In this document: positions 25,384 through 34,931 of the stretch, piece by piece
How the letters are laid out: each line of letters opens with the position of its first letter
Position numbering within the stretch: the stretch's first letter is position 1
Source: Cupriavidus campinensis
Lineage (GTDB): Bacteria; Pseudomonadota; Gammaproteobacteria; Burkholderiales; Burkholderiaceae
NCBI RefSeq assembly: GCF_905397395.1
Contig: NZ_CAJPVH010000031.1
Location: 1 to 62,939, forward strand
Length of the DNA stretch: 62,939 nt
Reading direction: 5' to 3'
Position numbers and translations under genes: made by a program
Notes under the pieces: model-generated
Database searches by the model: none
What the model was told of the DNA's origin: nothing
Seen by the model: the letters and a program-made list of their open reading frames with translations, nothing else

Positions 25384-27168
25384 ATGCCCAAGACCTCCTG
25401 GCGCCGCCGCCTGCCCGCTCCGGCGCGCGCCGCCGACACCGCTCCCGCTGCTTTGGCCGCCCCCGCCATGCGCGCGTCACTTGCCCGTGCCGTGGCCGCC
25501 GCCCTCGTGCTGACCATGGCCGCGCCGGCCTGGCCGCAGGGCTTGACCGCGCCCGCCTCGCGGCTCGCGCCATCCTCGCAGCCGCCGGCGTCCGCGTTGG
25601 AGCCGGGGCCGGACGCCAGCGACCAGGTCTATGACAATCTCAACCGCAGTGTCAGGGCGGGTCAGAAATCCGAATTCGGATTGCGGACCAATAACCCGGT
25701 GGTGGAGGGCGGCAGCCTGCAACTGCCGGATCTGGGCGACCCCTCCACGGCATCGCTGTCGCCGGACATGGAGCGGCGGCTGGGCGACCGGATCATGCGC
25801 GATATCCGCCGCGACACCGACTACGTCTCGGACCCCCTGCTCAACGATTACCTCAACGCGCTCGGCTACCGGCTGGTGCAGGCCGCGCGCCGCCAGAACG
25901 TGGCCGGTTCGAATGGCGAGGGCACCTTCGCCACCGGCTTCGAGCTGTTTGGCGTGCGGGACCGCTCGATCAACGCCTTCGCGCTGCCGGGCGGCTATAT
26001 CGGCGTGCATACCGGGCTGCTGGTGCAGTCGGAAACCGAATCGGAACTCGCTTCCGTGCTTGGCCATGAAATCGGCCACGTGATGCAGCGCCATATCGCG
26101 CGTGGCATCACCAAGCAGGATGAGTCGATGTGGATCGCGCTGGCGTCGATGGTGCTGGCCGGGCTGGCCGCCACCAAGAGCGGCGATGCGGCCGCGGCGC
26201 TGGCCATGGGCGGGCAGGGCGCGGCGGTGGCCAACCAGCTGTCGTTCTCGCGCGGGGCCGAGCGCGAGGCCGACCGCGTCGGCTTCCAGATCATGACCGC
26301 CGCCGGCTTCGACCCGCAGGGCATGCCCGATTTCTTCTCGCGGCTCCAGCGCGTGACCGGTATCTCGGACAACTCGATCCCGGCCTATGTGCGTACCCAC
26401 CCGCTGACCTCCGAGCGTATCGCCGACATGCAGGACCGCGTGCGCCACGTGTCCGTGCGCAAGGTCGGCAACACGCCCGAGTACGAGTTCGCGCGGGCGC
26501 GGTCGCGCGTGATCCAGGCCACCACCCCCAACGACCAGCGCAACGTGCTGGAGACGTTCCAGTCGCAAGCGGCGAATGCCTCGCCGGTGCGGCAGCCGGC
26601 GATCTACTACGGTATCGCCTTCGCCAACCAGCGGCTGGGCCGCTACGCGGACGCCGACCGGGCGCTGGCCGAGGCGCGCCGGCTCTACGGCACGATTCCA
26701 TCCGCCACCTCGGGCAGTCCGATGCTCGACGTCATGGCGATCGAGCTGGCGCGGGCCGAGGGCCGTCCGCAGGAGGCGCTGGCGCAGGCTCAGGCCTCGA
26801 TGCGCGCGTTCCCGCTCTCCCATGCCGTGGCGCTGACCTATGCCGATTCGCTGGTCGCCGCCGGCAAGCTCGACGAGGCCGTGACCTTCCTGCGCGCCCG
26901 CACACGCGAGGAATCCGCGCGCGCCGAATGGTGGGAGTTGCTCGCGCGCGCCTACGCGGCACAGGGCAAGCGGCTCCAGCAGCATCAGGCGCTGGCCGAG
27001 AAATACGCGATGGACGGGTCCTACCAGGCGGCCATCGAGCAGTTGCAGATCGCCCGCAAGGCCAATGATGGCGATTTCTACTCGCTGTCCGAGGTCGATG
27101 CGCGGCTGCACCAGCTCCAGCTTCGCTTCCGCGAGGAGAAGCAGGACAACAAGGGCATGCCGAACTGA
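25384..27168 (+). CDS. bepA: BepA-like periplasmic M48 metalloprotease/chaperone with TPR domain
   Basis: I start at ATG 25384 (594 residues); an internal ATG at 25468 is a possible alternative, since the signal peptide proper begins there. The M48 domain has HEIGH (228-232) and the downstream glutamate of [11 protein letters not shown]. The C-terminal half is a set of tetratricopeptide-like repeats. BepA assists outer-membrane assembly of LptD and degrades stalled forms, which is family knowledge. Confidence 0.9.
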   Translation: MPKTSWRRRLPAPARAADTAPAALAAPAMRASLARAVAAALVLTMAAPAWPQGLTAPASRLAPSSQPPASALEPGPDASDQVYDNLNRSVRAGQKSEFGLRTNNPVVEGGSLQLPDLGDPSTASLSPDMERRLGDRIMRDIRRDTDYVSDPLLNDYLNALGYRLVQAARRQNVAGSNGEGTFATGFELFGVRDRSINAFALPGGYIGVHTGLLVQSETESELASVLGHEIGHVMQRHIARGITKQDESMWIALASMVLAGLAATKSGDAAAALAMGGQGAAVANQLSFSRGAEREADRVGFQIMTAAGFDPQGMPDFFSRLQRVTGISDNSIPAYVRTHPLTSERIADMQDRVRHVSVRKVGNTPEYEFARARSRVIQATTPNDQRNVLETFQSQAANASPVRQPAIYYGIAFANQRLGRYADADRALAEARRLYGTIPSATSGSPMLDVMAIELARAEGRPQEALAQAQASMRAFPLSHAVALTYADSLVAAGKLDEAVTFLRARTREESARAEWWELLARAYAAQGKRLQQHQALAEKYAMDGSYQAAIEQLQIARKANDGDFYSLSEVDARLHQLQLRFREEKQDNKGMPN

Positions 27169-27177
27169 GGCTTGGCC

Positions 27178-27774
27178 TCAGCCAGCTTCGGCTTCCGGTG
27201 CGGGCGCGGGTGTTCGCACGAAGCCGAAGCGCGTCGGCACTTCGTCCTCGGCAATCGGTTCGATGTCGAAATCGCGCCCGGCGTGGTGGAACACCCCCAG
27301 CGCCGCGCCGCACGCCTCGCCATGCCAGGTGCAGGTGCTGCTGAAGGCGTCGAGATCATGGTCGTGCAGCAGCGCGGCCTGCACCGGCGCGCCAGCTTCC
27401 AGACCTTCCACCGTCCCCGCCAGCACCACGTTGCCGTGCTCGTCCGCATGGCAGGCCGTCAAGCTGAACGGCCGTCCGGTCGTGGTGGCCAGCGCGCCGT
27501 CATGCATCCGCACGATCCACGGCGCGTAGCCGAGCGCGACGAACACCCGCTGCGGCCCGTTCTGGAAGAACCAGGCGCCGCGCGCGTCGTGGGTGTAGTT
27601 GCGTTCGATGAAGTGGATCAGCGCCTCGTGGCGGATCGGGTCGCCGGACAGCCCGTGCTCCTGCGCGAACTCGTTGCGCAGGCGCCATTGCCCGCGCCGG
27701 TCCAGCGCCAGCCATCCGTACGCATTCGGTACATTGGGCCAGCGGGCCATCGCCTGCTTGACGATGTCATCCAT
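27178..27774 (-). CDS. Conserved hypothetical protein (Burkholderiales-type DUF)
   Basis: The 198-residue soluble protein has no signal peptide. Notable segments are an N-terminal YGWLALDRRGQWRLRNE, a central RVFVALGYAPWIVRMHDG, and a His/Cys-rich FSSTCTWHGEACGAALGVFHHAG. It converges with bepA across 9 bp and sits 9 bp after the YheT-type hydrolase, likely cotranscribed with it. I do not recognise the family by name. Confidence 0.75.
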   Translation of the reverse strand: MDDIVKQAMARWPNVPNAYGWLALDRRGQWRLRNEFAQEHGLSGDPIRHEALIHFIERNYTHDARGAWFFQNGPQRVFVALGYAPWIVRMHDGALATTTGRPFSLTACHADEHGNVVLAGTVEGLEAGAPVQAALLHDHDLDAFSSTCTWHGEACGAALGVFHHAGRDFDIEPIAEDEVPTRFGFVRTPAPAPEAEAG

Positions 27775-27783
27775 GGTTGTCTC

Positions 27784-28836
27784 CTACGCCGTCTGGCGCG
27801 TGCCGCTCACACTGTCGAAGTAGTCGAGGATGCGCGTGGGCAGCCATTCGATATGGCCCGCGACCGGGAACAGCGGCAGGTGGCCCAGCACGCCGGCGCG
27901 CGGCGTCATGAAGCCGACGTGGCCGCCGTGCGCGGGCTGCTCCAGCAGCACGTCGGGGCTGACCTCGGCCTGGCTCGGCAGGTGCTGGCCGGGCAGGAAG
28001 GGGTCGTTGCGCGCGTTCAGCACCAGCGTGGGAATGCGGATCTCGCCCAGCACCGGCTTGCTGGCGGCGCGCTTCCAGTAGTCATCGGTATCGCGGAAGC
28101 CGTGCAGCGGCGCGGTGACCACGTTGTCGAACGCGTAGAGGTCGCGGCTCGCCAGCATCGTCGCACGGTCGAACAGGCCCGGAAACTGGTCGAGCTTGGC
28201 GAGCGACTTGCGCTTCAGCGTTTGCAGGAACATCCGGGTATAGATCAGGTTGAAGCCCTGGGAGAGCGCCGCGCCGCCGGCCGCGAGGTCGAGCGGGGCC
28301 GAGATGGCCGCCGCCGCCGAGAGGAAACTGGCGCCGTGGCCCTCTTCGCCGAGGTAGCGGAGCAGGGCGTTGCCGCCGAGCGAGATGCCGACCGCCAGCA
28401 TGCGCTGTCCTTCCGCCTGCCCCGCCTGCACCTGCTGGCGCAGCCGCTCCAGCACCCAGCGGATCTCGGCGGAATCGCCCGAATGATAGAAGCGCGGCGC
28501 ACGGTTCAGCTCGCCCGAGCAGCCCCGGAAATGCGGGATGGCGCCCTGCCAGCCGCGTGCGCGCAGCGCGTCCATCAGGGTCTGGGCGTAGTGGCTGTGC
28601 GAGTCGCCCTCGAGCCCGTGAAACATCACCACCAGCGGGGCGCCCGGCGCTACCGGGTGCGTGGTCCAGTCGACGTCGATGAAGTCGCCATCGGGGGTGT
28701 CCCAGCGTTCGCGCCGGAACGTGACGCGCCGGTGCCGCGTGAAGCGGGCCGCGAGGATGGTCTGGGCATGGCCACCGCGCAGCCACCACGGCGTGTGGAA
28801 GGTCTCGCCGAAGGGGGCGCCCAGCTTCAGGCCCAT
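27784..28836 (-). CDS. YheT-family alpha/beta hydrolase
   Basis: Starting at ATG 28836 (a GTG is directly before it), the product is about 350 residues. YheT hallmarks are WWLRGGHAQTI near the N-terminus, VVMFHGLEGDSHSHY and the nucleophile in GISLGGNALLRYLG. The end of the fold has LVLNARNDPFLP and HGGHVGF with the catalytic His. The family is predicted to be esterases of unknown physiological substrate. It lies 13 bp after the NTF2-like gene. Confidence 0.9.
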   Translation of the reverse strand: MGLKLGAPFGETFHTPWWLRGGHAQTILAARFTRHRRVTFRRERWDTPDGDFIDVDWTTHPVAPGAPLVVMFHGLEGDSHSHYAQTLMDALRARGWQGAIPHFRGCSGELNRAPRFYHSGDSAEIRWVLERLRQQVQAGQAEGQRMLAVGISLGGNALLRYLGEEGHGASFLSAAAAISAPLDLAAGGAALSQGFNLIYTRMFLQTLKRKSLAKLDQFPGLFDRATMLASRDLYAFDNVVTAPLHGFRDTDDYWKRAASKPVLGEIRIPTLVLNARNDPFLPGQHLPSQAEVSPDVLLEQPAHGGHVGFMTPRAGVLGHLPLFPVAGHIEWLPTRILDYFDSVSGTRQTA

Positions 28837-28849
28837 CACGTCGAAGTGG

Positions 28850-29290
28850 TCAGTGCAGCGCCTGGCCCGGGGCGGCGGCCACGGCGGCTACCTGCACCGC
28901 GTTGGCCGGGCTGCAGTGGATGTGGGCCAGGCGCCAGCCCTCGTGGTTCTGCATCAGCACGTAGGTGGTGTGCACGTAGAGGTCCGCTTCCACGCGGTCC
29001 GCGCCAAAGCGCAGCGCCTCGGTGACGTCGAAGATCGACACGCCGAGCGAGGCATGACTGCTGGTCTCGATGGCGTCGATCAGCACCGGCTGCTCCTCCA
29101 GCAGCAGCATGAAGGCCTGGCGCAGGTGGTCGTGGCCGATCAGGCGCTGGCCGTCGGGCATCACGCACGTGACCGAATCCTCGTCGAGCCAGAGGCGCAG
29201 CGCGCCGTCGGCATCGCGCAGTTTCATGGCTTCGCGGAAGGCATCGACGATGTCTTCGGCGGAATCGAACAGTCGGGCGAAACGGGGCAT
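28850..29290 (-). CDS. NTF2/SnoaL-like small protein
   Basis: The 146-residue product has the SnoaL-like fold pattern: an N-terminal helix pair (DSAEDIVDAFREAMKLRDADG), a beta-sheet core (SVTCVMPDGQRLIGHDHL) and a terminal GWRLAHIHCSPA strand. Family members are enzymes or binding proteins of varied function. It lies 10 bp after waaF on the same strand. Confidence 0.82.
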   Translation of the reverse strand: MPRFARLFDSAEDIVDAFREAMKLRDADGALRLWLDEDSVTCVMPDGQRLIGHDHLRQAFMLLLEEQPVLIDAIETSSHASLGVSIFDVTEALRFGADRVEADLYVHTTYVLMQNHEGWRLAHIHCSPANAVQVAAVAAAPGQALH

Positions 29291-29300
29291 GTTGGCGTGG

Positions 29301-30323
29301 TCAGGGTCGATGCAGGAGCTTGCGCAACTCGACGAACACCATTTCGGGTTCGATGTCCTTCAGGCAGCGCAGGTGGCCCAGCGGGCACTCGCGTTTGAAG
29401 CAGGGGCTGCACTCGAGTTGCAGCCACATGATACTCGCAGCCTGTGACAGCGGGGGGGTATGGCGCGGGTCGCTGGAGCCGAAGACGGCCACCTGGGGGC
29501 GGTTCAGCGCGGCGGTCACGTGCATCAGGCCGGAGTCGTTGCAGACGGCCGCCTCGGACAGCGCGAGCAGGTCCACCGCGTCGTCGAGCGAGGTCTGGCC
29601 GCACAGGTTGCGCACGAACGGCGCCCCGGCGACGATCTCCGCCGCAATCTCCGCATCCTTGGCCGAACCGAGCGTGATGATCTGCGCGTACGGGAACGAG
29701 CGGCGCAGCATCTGCGCCAGTTCGGCGAAGTGGGCGGCGGGCCAGCGCTTGGCCGGGCCGAACTCCGCGCCCGGGCAGAACGCAATCACCCGGGTCTGCG
29801 GCGCGATGCCGAAGCGCTCGGCCGTGGCGGCCATGCGCTCGGGCTTCACGCGCAGTTGCGGGTCGGGAATGTGCTCGGGCAGGCGCCCGCCGGGCTTGAG
29901 GGCCAGCCGTGCGTAGTGCTCCACCATCGGCGGGCGCTTGTCGCGCGGCGGGTTGGCGTGGCGCACGTTGAGCATGCCGAAGCGCGCCTCGCCGCGATAG
30001 CCGATGCGCAGCGGAATGCCCGCCAGGAACGGAATCAGCGACGATTTGAGTGAATTCGGCAGCACATAGGCCACGTCGTAGCCTTCGTGCTTGAGTTGCT
30101 GCGCGAACATCAGCCGGGCCGAGAGCTGCAGCTTGCCGTGCGCGAGGTCGCTCGGGAACACGGTGCCGATCTCGGGCATGCGTGCGAGCACCGGCGCCAC
30201 CCATTTCGGGGCGAGGGCGTCGATGACCATGCGGGGATGGCGCGCCTTGAGCAGCGCGAACAGCGGCTGCGCCATCAGCGCGTCGCCGATCCAGTTCGGG
30301 GCGATGACGAGGGCTTTTTTCAT
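29301..30323 (-). CDS. waaF: ADP-heptose:LPS heptosyltransferase II
   Basis: The start MKKALVIAPNWIGDALMAQPL at ATG 30323 is the standard WaaF N-terminus; an upstream GTG/ATG extension is less likely. The 340-residue GT-B glycosyltransferase has FCPGAEFGPAKRWP and the nucleotide-sugar binding CNDSGLMHVTAAL. Late cysteines ECSPCFKRECPLG complete the family pattern. It adds the second heptose to the lipopolysaccharide inner core at the inner membrane. Confidence 0.93.
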   Translation of the reverse strand: MKKALVIAPNWIGDALMAQPLFALLKARHPRMVIDALAPKWVAPVLARMPEIGTVFPSDLAHGKLQLSARLMFAQQLKHEGYDVAYVLPNSLKSSLIPFLAGIPLRIGYRGEARFGMLNVRHANPPRDKRPPMVEHYARLALKPGGRLPEHIPDPQLRVKPERMAATAERFGIAPQTRVIAFCPGAEFGPAKRWPAAHFAELAQMLRRSFPYAQIITLGSAKDAEIAAEIVAGAPFVRNLCGQTSLDDAVDLLALSEAAVCNDSGLMHVTAALNRPQVAVFGSSDPRHTPPLSQAASIMWLQLECSPCFKRECPLGHLRCLKDIEPEMVFVELRKLLHRP

Positions 30324-30355
30324 ATTGTGGGTGATGCGTGGCCCGGACATGCCAA

Positions 30356-30384
30356 CGCCCCGGGGCGCAACGCGGCCCGGGGCG
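30356..30384. repeat. GC-rich inverted repeat between the zinc-finger gene and waaF
   Basis: CGCCCCGGG (30356-30364) and CCCGGGGCG (30376-30384) are perfect 9-bp arms around an 11-nt loop. No T tract follows on either strand. It may reduce readthrough into waaF or be a chance dyad. Confidence 0.45.
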
Positions 30385-30435
30385 GGAGGGGAGTGCGGCG
30401 GCGCGCGGCGCAGGCCGCGTGCCTCGGACGCGATC

Positions 30436-30630
30436 TCAGTGGTGGCCCTTCAGAACGGTGCCCGGCTTGAGCTTGTACACGGTGCCGCAGTACGGGCACT
30501 TCACCTCGCCGGTGTCGGCCACGTCCAGGAACACGCGGGGATGGTAGTTCCACGTCGGGGTGTTCCCCGTGGGGCAGTGGAGGGGCATGTCTTCAGCGCC
30601 GATTTCGACGACGGATGCGGTTTGCGTCAT
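30436..30630 (-). CDS. CHCC zinc-finger protein (NDUFS6-like)
   Basis: The 64-residue protein has C19, H30, C45 and C48 as zinc ligands in the zf-CHCC pattern (HCPTG, WNYHPRVFLDV, VKCPYCGTVYKL). Related small proteins are widespread in proteobacteria next to ilvE. The role is uncertain; the eukaryotic relative is a complex I accessory subunit. It begins 54 bp after ilvE. Confidence 0.9.
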   Translation of the reverse strand: MTQTASVVEIGAEDMPLHCPTGNTPTWNYHPRVFLDVADTGEVKCPYCGTVYKLKPGTVLKGHH

Positions 30631-30684
30631 GGTGTTGCGTTTGGCTTGCAGGGTGCTTGTTTTTGATGATGCGGATGACGGCGC

Positions 30685-31605
30685 TCAGACCAGCGTCAGC
30701 CACTTCTTGTACTTCTCGTCCGTGCCGCCCACGGCGGCAAAGAACGCTTCCTGGATGCGCTGGGTAACCGGGCCGCGGCGGCCTTCGCCGATGACGCGGT
30801 CGTCCAGTTCGCGGATCGGCGTGACTTCGGCGGCGGTGCCGGTGAAGAACGCTTCGTCGGCGCAGTACATTTCGTCGCGCGTGATGCGCTTCTCGCGCAC
30901 CTCGATGCCGAGGTCGCGGGCAATCGTCAGCGTGGCGTCACGGGTGATGCCGTCCAGGCACGAGGCCAGGTCCGGGGTGTAGATCACGCCATTGCGCACG
31001 ATGAACACGTTCTCGCCCGAGCCCTCGCTCACGTAGCCGTCGGTGTCGAGCAGCAGCGCCTCGTCGTAGCCGAGGCCGGTGGCCTCCTGGTTGGCCAGGA
31101 TCGAGTTGATGTAGTAGCCGCTCGCCTTGGCGCGCACCAGCGACACATTCACATGGTGGCGCGTGAACGACGAGGTCTTGACGCGGATGCCGCGCTCCAG
31201 CCCCTCTTCGCCCAGGTAGGCGCCCCACGGCCAGGCGGCGATGGCCACGTGGATGGTGTTGCCCTTGGCGGACACGCCGAGCTTCTCGGAGCCGATCCAG
31301 ACCAGCGGGCGGATGTAGCACGACTCAAGGTTGTTGGCCCGCACCACCTCGCGCTGGGCGGCCTCGAGCGTCGCTTCGTCGAACGGCATGGCCATCTGGA
31401 AGATCTTGGCCGAGTTGAACAGGCGGCGCGTGTGCTCCTTGAGGCGGAAAATCGCGGGGCCGTCCGGCGTCTTGTAGGCGCGCACGCCCTCGAATACGCC
31501 CATGCCGTAGTGCAGGGTGTGCGTCAGCACGTGAATCTTGGCATCGCGCCATTCAATCAGCTTGCCATCCATCCAGATCTTGCCGTCGCGATCCGCCATC
31601 GACAT
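30685..31605 (-). CDS. ilvE: Branched-chain amino acid aminotransferase
   Basis: The ATG at 31605 follows GGGAGACAACC, and the product is 306 residues. It is a class IV PLP enzyme: LHYGMGVFEGVRAY (31-44), PLP lysine K160 in VRAKASGYY and the cofactor-phosphate region EGSGENVFIV. It interconverts branched-chain 2-oxo acids and Leu, Ile and Val. It is divergent from the helicase gene across 129 bp. Confidence 0.97.
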   Translation of the reverse strand: MSMADRDGKIWMDGKLIEWRDAKIHVLTHTLHYGMGVFEGVRAYKTPDGPAIFRLKEHTRRLFNSAKIFQMAMPFDEATLEAAQREVVRANNLESCYIRPLVWIGSEKLGVSAKGNTIHVAIAAWPWGAYLGEEGLERGIRVKTSSFTRHHVNVSLVRAKASGYYINSILANQEATGLGYDEALLLDTDGYVSEGSGENVFIVRNGVIYTPDLASCLDGITRDATLTIARDLGIEVREKRITRDEMYCADEAFFTGTAAEVTPIRELDDRVIGEGRRGPVTQRIQEAFFAAVGGTDEKYKKWLTLV

Positions 31606-31691
31606 GGTTGTCTCCCTCTGCACCAGAAATGTCACAAGGCCGCCATTGTAAGCCGCGCGCCCTGATGTGCCAACGCGGCCGGGCGGGGGGA

Positions 31692-31697
31692 CTACAA
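31692..31697 (+). promoter_or_regulatory. Candidate -10 box for the SNF2 helicase gene
   Basis: TACAAT stands 38 bp before the predicted TTG start. A convincing -35 is not seen. It supports transcription beginning just upstream of the chosen start. Confidence 0.45.
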
Positions 31698-31734
31698 TCG
31701 CCGTTCCGATCCGCCAAGCCCCATTTTCCTCCCT

Positions 31735-34677
31735 TTGCCCCCTTTGCCATTGTCCGCGCTGCCCTCCACCCCCGATGACGATGACCGCTGGCAGGAAGCG
31801 TTGGGCGAGCTGGCGGCCCTGGCCGGCGCGGAAGCCCCCGTCGAGGACGGCCGACGCCGCCTGTTGTGGGCGCTGACTGTCGATGCCGACGGGGTTCCGG
31901 GACGGGTGGAGCCGCTGGAGCAGGCCTACGGCCCGCGCGGCTGGGGCAAGCCCCGCCCGATTCCGCTGGCGCGGGTGGCCGAGGACGACACCCTGGCGCC
32001 GTGGGACGCCCGCGTGGCCCGGGCCATCCGCCGTGACCGCTCGCGCAATCGTCGCCACGTGCTGGACCGCGCCGCCGCCGTGATGGCACTGGTCGGGCAC
32101 CCCGGCGTGGTGCTGTCCCACGCGCCGACCGTGCCGATGGAGGTCACCGAGGCCGCCCCCACGCTGGAAGCGGTCCGGGAGGCTGGCAACGGCGGCGACC
32201 GCTACGTGCTCCGCATCGCCCCGCCGCTGCGCCCCGCGCCCGCCATGGAAGACCTCCTGCCCCCCGCCGCGCGCGAGGAAGCCGAGGCGCTGCGCCAGAT
32301 CACGGTGCTCCAGGACGGCCCGCGCCGGCTCCGCGTGATCCGCTTCTCCGCCGCGCAGCAGCAGGCCGCCCGCCTGATTGCCGATGGGCTGGCCGTGCCT
32401 GCCGACGCCCACGCCCGGCTGGACACCACGTTGCGCGCGCTGGCCGGCCATTTCCAGATCCATGCCGACAGTTCGGGCGAAGCCCGCCTGCGCGAGCCGG
32501 AAACCCGCCTGCGTGCCGAAGTGGCGCCGGTGGGGCGCGGCATCGGCCTGCGGCTGGTGGTCACGCCGCTGGGCCCCATGGGCCCCCGGCTGGCGCCCGG
32601 CGCGGGCCGCGCGCAGCTGATGGCGACGGTTGCCGGCGAAGCGATGGCCACCGAGCGCGACCTGGACGCCGAGCTGGCCCACGTGGCCGAGGTCTTCGCC
32701 GCGCTGCCGTTCCTGGTCGAGACCGCGCCACCCGGCGGCGAATACACCTGGACGCTGGACGACCCCGAAGACGCCCTCACCGCCGTGGAGATGCTGCCCG
32801 GCCTTGCCGGCGTGATCGACCTCGAATGGCCGCGCGGCCGCGAGATCCGGCTGCTGCCCGCCGACCTCCCGCAACTGGCCGTCAGCGTGGAAACCGGCAG
32901 CGAGTGGTTCAAGCTGGTGGGCCATCTGCGCGTGGCCGAGGGGCTGGTGATGTCGCTCGAGAAGCTGGTGGCCTGGGCGCACGGCCACGCCGGGCGCTTC
33001 ATGCCGATGGGGCAGGGCGTCTACGTGGCGCTGACCGGCCAGCTGCGCGCCCGCCTGCGCGACCTCGCCGGGGTGGGGGATGGGGTGCGCGACGGCATCC
33101 GCGTGCCGCTGGTGGCCGCGCCCTGGCTGGACGATGTGCTGGCCGGCGCCGGGGTGGACCCGGACGCGCACTTCCGCACGCGTGTGCGCCGGCTGCGCGC
33201 CGCGCGGGAGACGGACGCCGCCGTGCCCGCCACGCTGGCAACCGAACTGCGTCCCTATCAGGAAGAAGGCTTCCGCTGGATGATGGCGCTGGCCGAGGCC
33301 GGCTTCGGCGCCTGTCTGGCCGATGACATGGGGCTGGGCAAGACGCTCCAGTCGCTTGCGCTGCTGCTGGCCCGCGCCGCCGGCGGTGCGGCGCTGGTCG
33401 TGGCGCCGACCTCGGTGTGCGGCAACTGGGCCGCCGAGGCGCGCCGCTTTGCCCCCACACTCAACGTCCATCTCTATGCCGAAGGGGATCGCGCGGCCAT
33501 GGTCGAGCAGGCCGGCGCCCATGATCTCGTGATCGTCTCGTACCAGCTGCTCCAGCAGGCGCGCAAGGATTTCGGCGCGCGGCGCTGGCACACGGTGGTC
33601 GCCGACGAGGCGCAATCGATCAAGAATCCGTCTTCGCGCCGCGCGCAGGCCATGTTCGCGCTGGCCGCTGACTGCCGCGTGGCGCTTTCCGGCACGCCGA
33701 TCGAGAACCGGCTCTCCGAACTCTGGTCCGTGATGCGGTTCTGCAACCCGGGGCTGCTCGGGTCGCTGGTCCGCTTCAACGAACACTTTGCCAATCCGAT
33801 CGAGCGCAATGGCGCACGGGAGCCGCGCGTGCGGCTGCGGCGCATGATCGCGCCGTTCGTGCTGCGGCGGACCAAGGCGCAGGTGCTGGACGAACTGCCG
33901 CCGCGCACGGAACTCGTGATCCGCGTGGAGCCCGAGCCGGCCGAGGCCGCCCACTACGAGGCGCTGCGCCGCCAGGCGCTGTCCGAGGCCGAGCGCGCGC
34001 TGCTGCGTCCGCCCGCCAGGAAGGGGCGCAAGGCACAGCCGGCAGCGCCGGCCGAACCCGACGCCCGCATCCACGTGCTGGCGCAGCTGATGCGCATGCG
34101 CCGGGCCGCGTGCGACCCGCGTCTGGCCACGCCCGAGGTGGCCGCGCCGGGCGCCAAGGTGCGCGCCTTCGCCGAACTGGCCGCCACGCTGGCCGCCAAC
34201 GGGCACAAGACGCTGGTGTTCAGCCAGTTCGTCGATTTCCTGCAGCTGATGCGGCGCGCGCTGGATGAGGCCGGACTGGCCTACCAGTATCTGGACGGTG
34301 CCACGCCGGCCGGTGAACGCACGCGCCGCGTGGCCGCGTTCCAGGGCGGGGCGGGCGATGTCTTCCTGATCAGCCTGAAGGCCGGCGGCTTCGGCCTGAA
34401 CCTGACGGCGGCCGACTACATCGTGATAGCCGACCCGTGGTGGAACCCCGCCGCCGAGGATCAGGCGATGGGCCGCGCGCACCGCATTGGCCAGCAGCGG
34501 CCGGTCACGGTCTACCGGCTGATCACCGCCGGCACCATCGAGGAACGCATCGTAGACCTCCATCAGGGCAAGCGCGCGCTGGCGGACGGCGTGCTCGACG
34601 CCACCGACGGCGAAGCCACGGGCCGCGCCGCCGCCTTGCCGGACATCGACGAACTGGTCGGCCTGCTGCGGCGCTGA
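31735..34677 (+). CDS. SNF2-family DEAD/DEAH-box ATPase/helicase
   Basis: No in-frame ATG precedes the conserved part. The first usable starts are TTG codons at 31735, 31744 and 31750, just after a -10-like box, giving about 980 residues. The N-terminal half is a poorly conserved module. The motor domain has motif I DDMGLGKT (about 530), DEAQ (about 623), motif III SGTPIENRLSELW and motif VI GRAHRIGQQRPV (about 912-923). SNF2 ATPases move along double-stranded DNA and remodel protein-DNA complexes such as stalled RNA polymerase. The specific role is unknown. Confidence 0.92.
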   Translation: MPPLPLSALPSTPDDDDRWQEALGELAALAGAEAPVEDGRRRLLWALTVDADGVPGRVEPLEQAYGPRGWGKPRPIPLARVAEDDTLAPWDARVARAIRRDRSRNRRHVLDRAAAVMALVGHPGVVLSHAPTVPMEVTEAAPTLEAVREAGNGGDRYVLRIAPPLRPAPAMEDLLPPAAREEAEALRQITVLQDGPRRLRVIRFSAAQQQAARLIADGLAVPADAHARLDTTLRALAGHFQIHADSSGEARLREPETRLRAEVAPVGRGIGLRLVVTPLGPMGPRLAPGAGRAQLMATVAGEAMATERDLDAELAHVAEVFAALPFLVETAPPGGEYTWTLDDPEDALTAVEMLPGLAGVIDLEWPRGREIRLLPADLPQLAVSVETGSEWFKLVGHLRVAEGLVMSLEKLVAWAHGHAGRFMPMGQGVYVALTGQLRARLRDLAGVGDGVRDGIRVPLVAAPWLDDVLAGAGVDPDAHFRTRVRRLRAARETDAAVPATLATELRPYQEEGFRWMMALAEAGFGACLADDMGLGKTLQSLALLLARAAGGAALVVAPTSVCGNWAAEARRFAPTLNVHLYAEGDRAAMVEQAGAHDLVIVSYQLLQQARKDFGARRWHTVVADEAQSIKNPSSRRAQAMFALAADCRVALSGTPIENRLSELWSVMRFCNPGLLGSLVRFNEHFANPIERNGAREPRVRLRRMIAPFVLRRTKAQVLDELPPRTELVIRVEPEPAEAAHYEALRRQALSEAERALLRPPARKGRKAQPAAPAEPDARIHVLAQLMRMRRAACDPRLATPEVAAPGAKVRAFAELAATLAANGHKTLVFSQFVDFLQLMRRALDEAGLAYQYLDGATPAGERTRRVAAFQGGAGDVFLISLKAGGFGLNLTAADYIVIADPWWNPAAEDQAMGRAHRIGQQRPVTVYRLITAGTIEERIVDLHQGKRALADGVLDATDGEATGRAAALPDIDELVGLLRR

Positions 34678-34696
34678 TCCCTCCTACGCACCAAAC

Positions 34697-34846
34697 GGTA
34701 TACCAAAGCGCTCCCGATGATGGTGCAGCGCACACGCACCCGCACGCGCCAATCCCCTGACAAGCCGCTTCCTGCCTTGTTGCGGTGCAAATCACCTTGG
34801 CACAAATACTGCCTTGTGATTTTCGGATTGGTGAATATAGTATACC
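34697..34846 (+). promoter_or_regulatory. Amidase-MFS promoter with two GTATAC sites
   Basis: A promoter-like TTGTGA (34814-34819), 16-bp spacer and TATAGT (34836-34841) lies about 90 bp before the amidase. Two GTATAC cores, GGTATACC (34697-34704) and AGTATACC (34839-34846), are 142 bp apart. The second overlaps the -10. The sites resemble GntR/FadR-type operators; no such regulator gene is adjacent. Confidence 0.5.
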
Positions 34847-34931
34847 GAACGCTGTAACCGCCGCCGTATCGATAGCGCCCCCTCAGGCCGCCGCACCCAT
34901 GCGCCGGCCCAAGACAACACACGGAGCGAAC

